From Candidatus Pacearchaeota archaeon (GTDB taxonomy: Archaea > Nanobdellota > Nanobdellia > Pacearchaeales > GW2011-AR1), in contig NZCQ01000030.1 of the NCBI GenBank assembly GCA_002688335.1, positions 1 to 6,605 on the forward strand: a DNA stretch of 6,605 nt. Direction: 5' to 3'. The translations under genes were made by a program, and so were the position numbers. Below, one piece after another: positions 5,415-6,605 of the stretch; within the stretch, counting starts at the first letter, position 1, and every line of letters starts with the position of its first letter. The notes under the pieces were generated by a model, which was given only the letters and a program-made list of their open reading frames with translations, did no database searches and was not told where the DNA came from.

Positions 5415-6494
5415 TCACACAAAATTAGATTGTATAAAATAAAGTGATGATATCTCTTCATCAGTTAACTCTCTATTATAAATCATTATCTCATCCATTT
5501 TCCCATCAATATATCCCATATTTATTGGATTACCATTAACACTTAATAATCCTCCTCTCGTTCTACTCCCGTGAGGCACCCCATCAATATAGAGCTGACC
5601 CCCCACATCTTTATGGTACGCAAGAACTATATGAGACCATTTGCCAACATCTAAGATTTTTGATCCACTTATACTACTCCAACTATTATTTCTATTGGCC
5701 AAAACTACAAATAATCTATCGTTTTGAGGCAATTGTCCACCATGATTGCCAAAATAATAAAATACATAGTTTGCGTCATTAGTGTCTCCCCATTTATTTA
5801 AGGGCAGATAAGCATAACCTTGATGACCAGATTCAGGATATATCCAAAAGGATATGGTTAGTTCATCAGCCAAATCCAAACTATCATCATCAGGAATACT
5901 TATAGCATTTTTGGCAAATTCTGTTTTTATCGCTTTTCCTAAAACACCATCAACAAAACTAGCATCAACAAAGAGTTGACCATCATTATTCCCTACACTA
6001 TCACTACCGTCTTCCTCAAATCTCCACCAACTAACTAGGTTATTATAACTAGGAATGGTATCAACTATCCCCCCAATCTCTCCTTTTATGTCTGAGTTAT
6101 CTACAAAAACCTCAAGACCGCCTTTATCATCAATAAATGGCACAATAGAAACCTTATCAATTACACCAGTTTCACTAGCACTAAATATGTATGATTTTGT
6201 CTCAAACTCATCTGGCAAACTATCATTTCTGCTAACTACCTTAATTTCTCCATCACTATTATGAAATAAAAAGCTTAAACTATCTAATTCTCCAAAATTC
6301 TTGACAACAACCTCTGCCCCACCATTTATAAGCATTTTAACTTCTAAGATCTCAACCTTAGTCTTAAACACCTCTATATCCACGCCCCCACTCGTCCCCC
6401 CTATCAAATCACCCACAACATTCCATACTATAGCTACAACAGACAAGGCTACAAGAATCAAGATAACCATGCTTATAATATTCTGCCCACCCAT
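5415..6494 (-). CDS. Pilin-like secreted protein with C-terminal LamG (concanavalin-like) domain
   Basis: A 359-residue exported protein. It begins MGGQNIISM followed by one hydrophobic helix (about 6-27), resembling the class III, type IV pilin-like signals of archaea, where a prepilin peptidase would cut between Gly3 and Gln4 and the helix would pack into a filament or stay in the membrane. Residues about 40-140 form a beta-rich pilin-like globular part. Residues about 153-353 are a LamG/Laminin_G_3 fold: LVSWWRFEEDG (153-163), LTISFWIYPE (212-221), KWSHIVLAYH (285-294), LYIDGVPHG (301-309) and DEIMIYNRELTDEEI (334-348). LamG domains bind glycans or proteins, so a role in surface adhesion is inferred. 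ATG 6494 follows an in-frame TAA closely, so no longer form exists. The leader lacks the usual basic residue. It starts 33 nt after the preceding gene. Confidence 0.85.
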   Translation of the reverse strand: MGGQNIISMVILILVALSVVAIVWNVVGDLIGGTSGGVDIEVFKTKVEILEVKMLINGGAEVVVKNFGELDSLSFLFHNSDGEIKVVSRNDSLPDEFETKSYIFSASETGVIDKVSIVPFIDDKGGLEVFVDNSDIKGEIGGIVDTIPSYNNLVSWWRFEEDGSDSVGNNDGQLFVDASFVDGVLGKAIKTEFAKNAISIPDDDSLDLADELTISFWIYPESGHQGYAYLPLNKWGDTNDANYVFYYFGNHGGQLPQNDRLFVVLANRNNSWSSISGSKILDVGKWSHIVLAYHKDVGGQLYIDGVPHGSRTRGGLLSVNGNPINMGYIDGKMDEIMIYNRELTDEEISSLYFIQSNFV

Positions 6495-6527
6495 TTTTTA
6501 TATTTTAACTAAGCTAAGTAACACGTA

Positions 6528-6605
6528 CTAAATAACTTCCTGTTTTTTCTTCTCTGGAACCACCCTATAATTCCACTTTGGAAGGAATTTATCAAATAAA
6601 ATTCC
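6528..6605 (-). CDS. C-terminal tail of an unidentified protein, cut by the window edge
   Basis: The minus strand is open from the right edge and ends at TAG 6530-6528, giving 25 residues that begin GILFDKFLPKWNYRVVPE and end in a basic KKKQEVI. The mix of aromatic and charged residues and the position 33 nt before the LamG gene on the same strand suggest a real gene end and possibly a shared transcript. The family cannot be told from this fragment. A TATA-like TTATTTAG overlaps its stop and could serve the LamG gene instead. Confidence 0.55.
   Translation of the reverse strand, partial: GILFDKFLPKWNYRVVPEKKKQEVI

Overview
This AT-rich window reads as chromosomal DNA of an archaeon. The evidence is a 443-residue aRNase J without the long C-terminal region of bacterial RNase J, a short HemK2/Mtq2-type release-factor methyltransferase, a pilin-like protein with an archaeal class III-type signal, and TATA boxes about 25 nt upstream of start codons (leaderless genes). 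A pilin-like N-terminus fused to a LamG domain and a UBA-like N-terminus with one C-terminal membrane anchor are common in DPANN archaea (Woesearchaeota or Pacearchaeota-like). That placement is inference; no marker gene here fixes the taxon.

Layout. The left edge (1-439, + strand) holds the last 11 codons of an unknown ORF that abuts a PIN-domain ribonuclease gene, the arrangement of a VapBC-like toxin-antitoxin pair. Every other gene is on the minus strand. Read in transcription order from the right edge these are: the tail of an unrecognised gene (6528-6605), a pilin-like LamG surface protein (5415-6494), aRNase J (3884-5215), a small UBA-like/TM protein (3398-3838), the methyltransferase (2812-3384), a GC-rich hairpin flanked by direct repeats (2724-2757), two unrecognised leaderless genes (2416-2661 and 1764-2333), a short upstream ORF (1612-1710) and an Mre11/SbcD-like nuclease (447-1634). 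The nuclease and the PIN gene converge with a 7-nt gap.

How the genes relate. RNase J (RNA decay and processing), the methyltransferase (release-factor modification) and the Mre11-like protein (DNA end processing) are housekeeping functions, each apparently with its own promoter or in a two-gene unit. They do not form one pathway. The TM protein and methyltransferase genes, 13 nt apart, are the best operon candidate in the interior.

I found no CRISPR array, insertion sequence, tRNA or rRNA, and no convincing new multi-gene system. The observations most worth following are the 32-codon ORF with its own promoter and ribosome binding site overlapping the Mre11-like start, the perfect inverted repeat bracketing that promoter, the 34-bp hairpin/direct-repeat element, and the truncated putative antitoxin.
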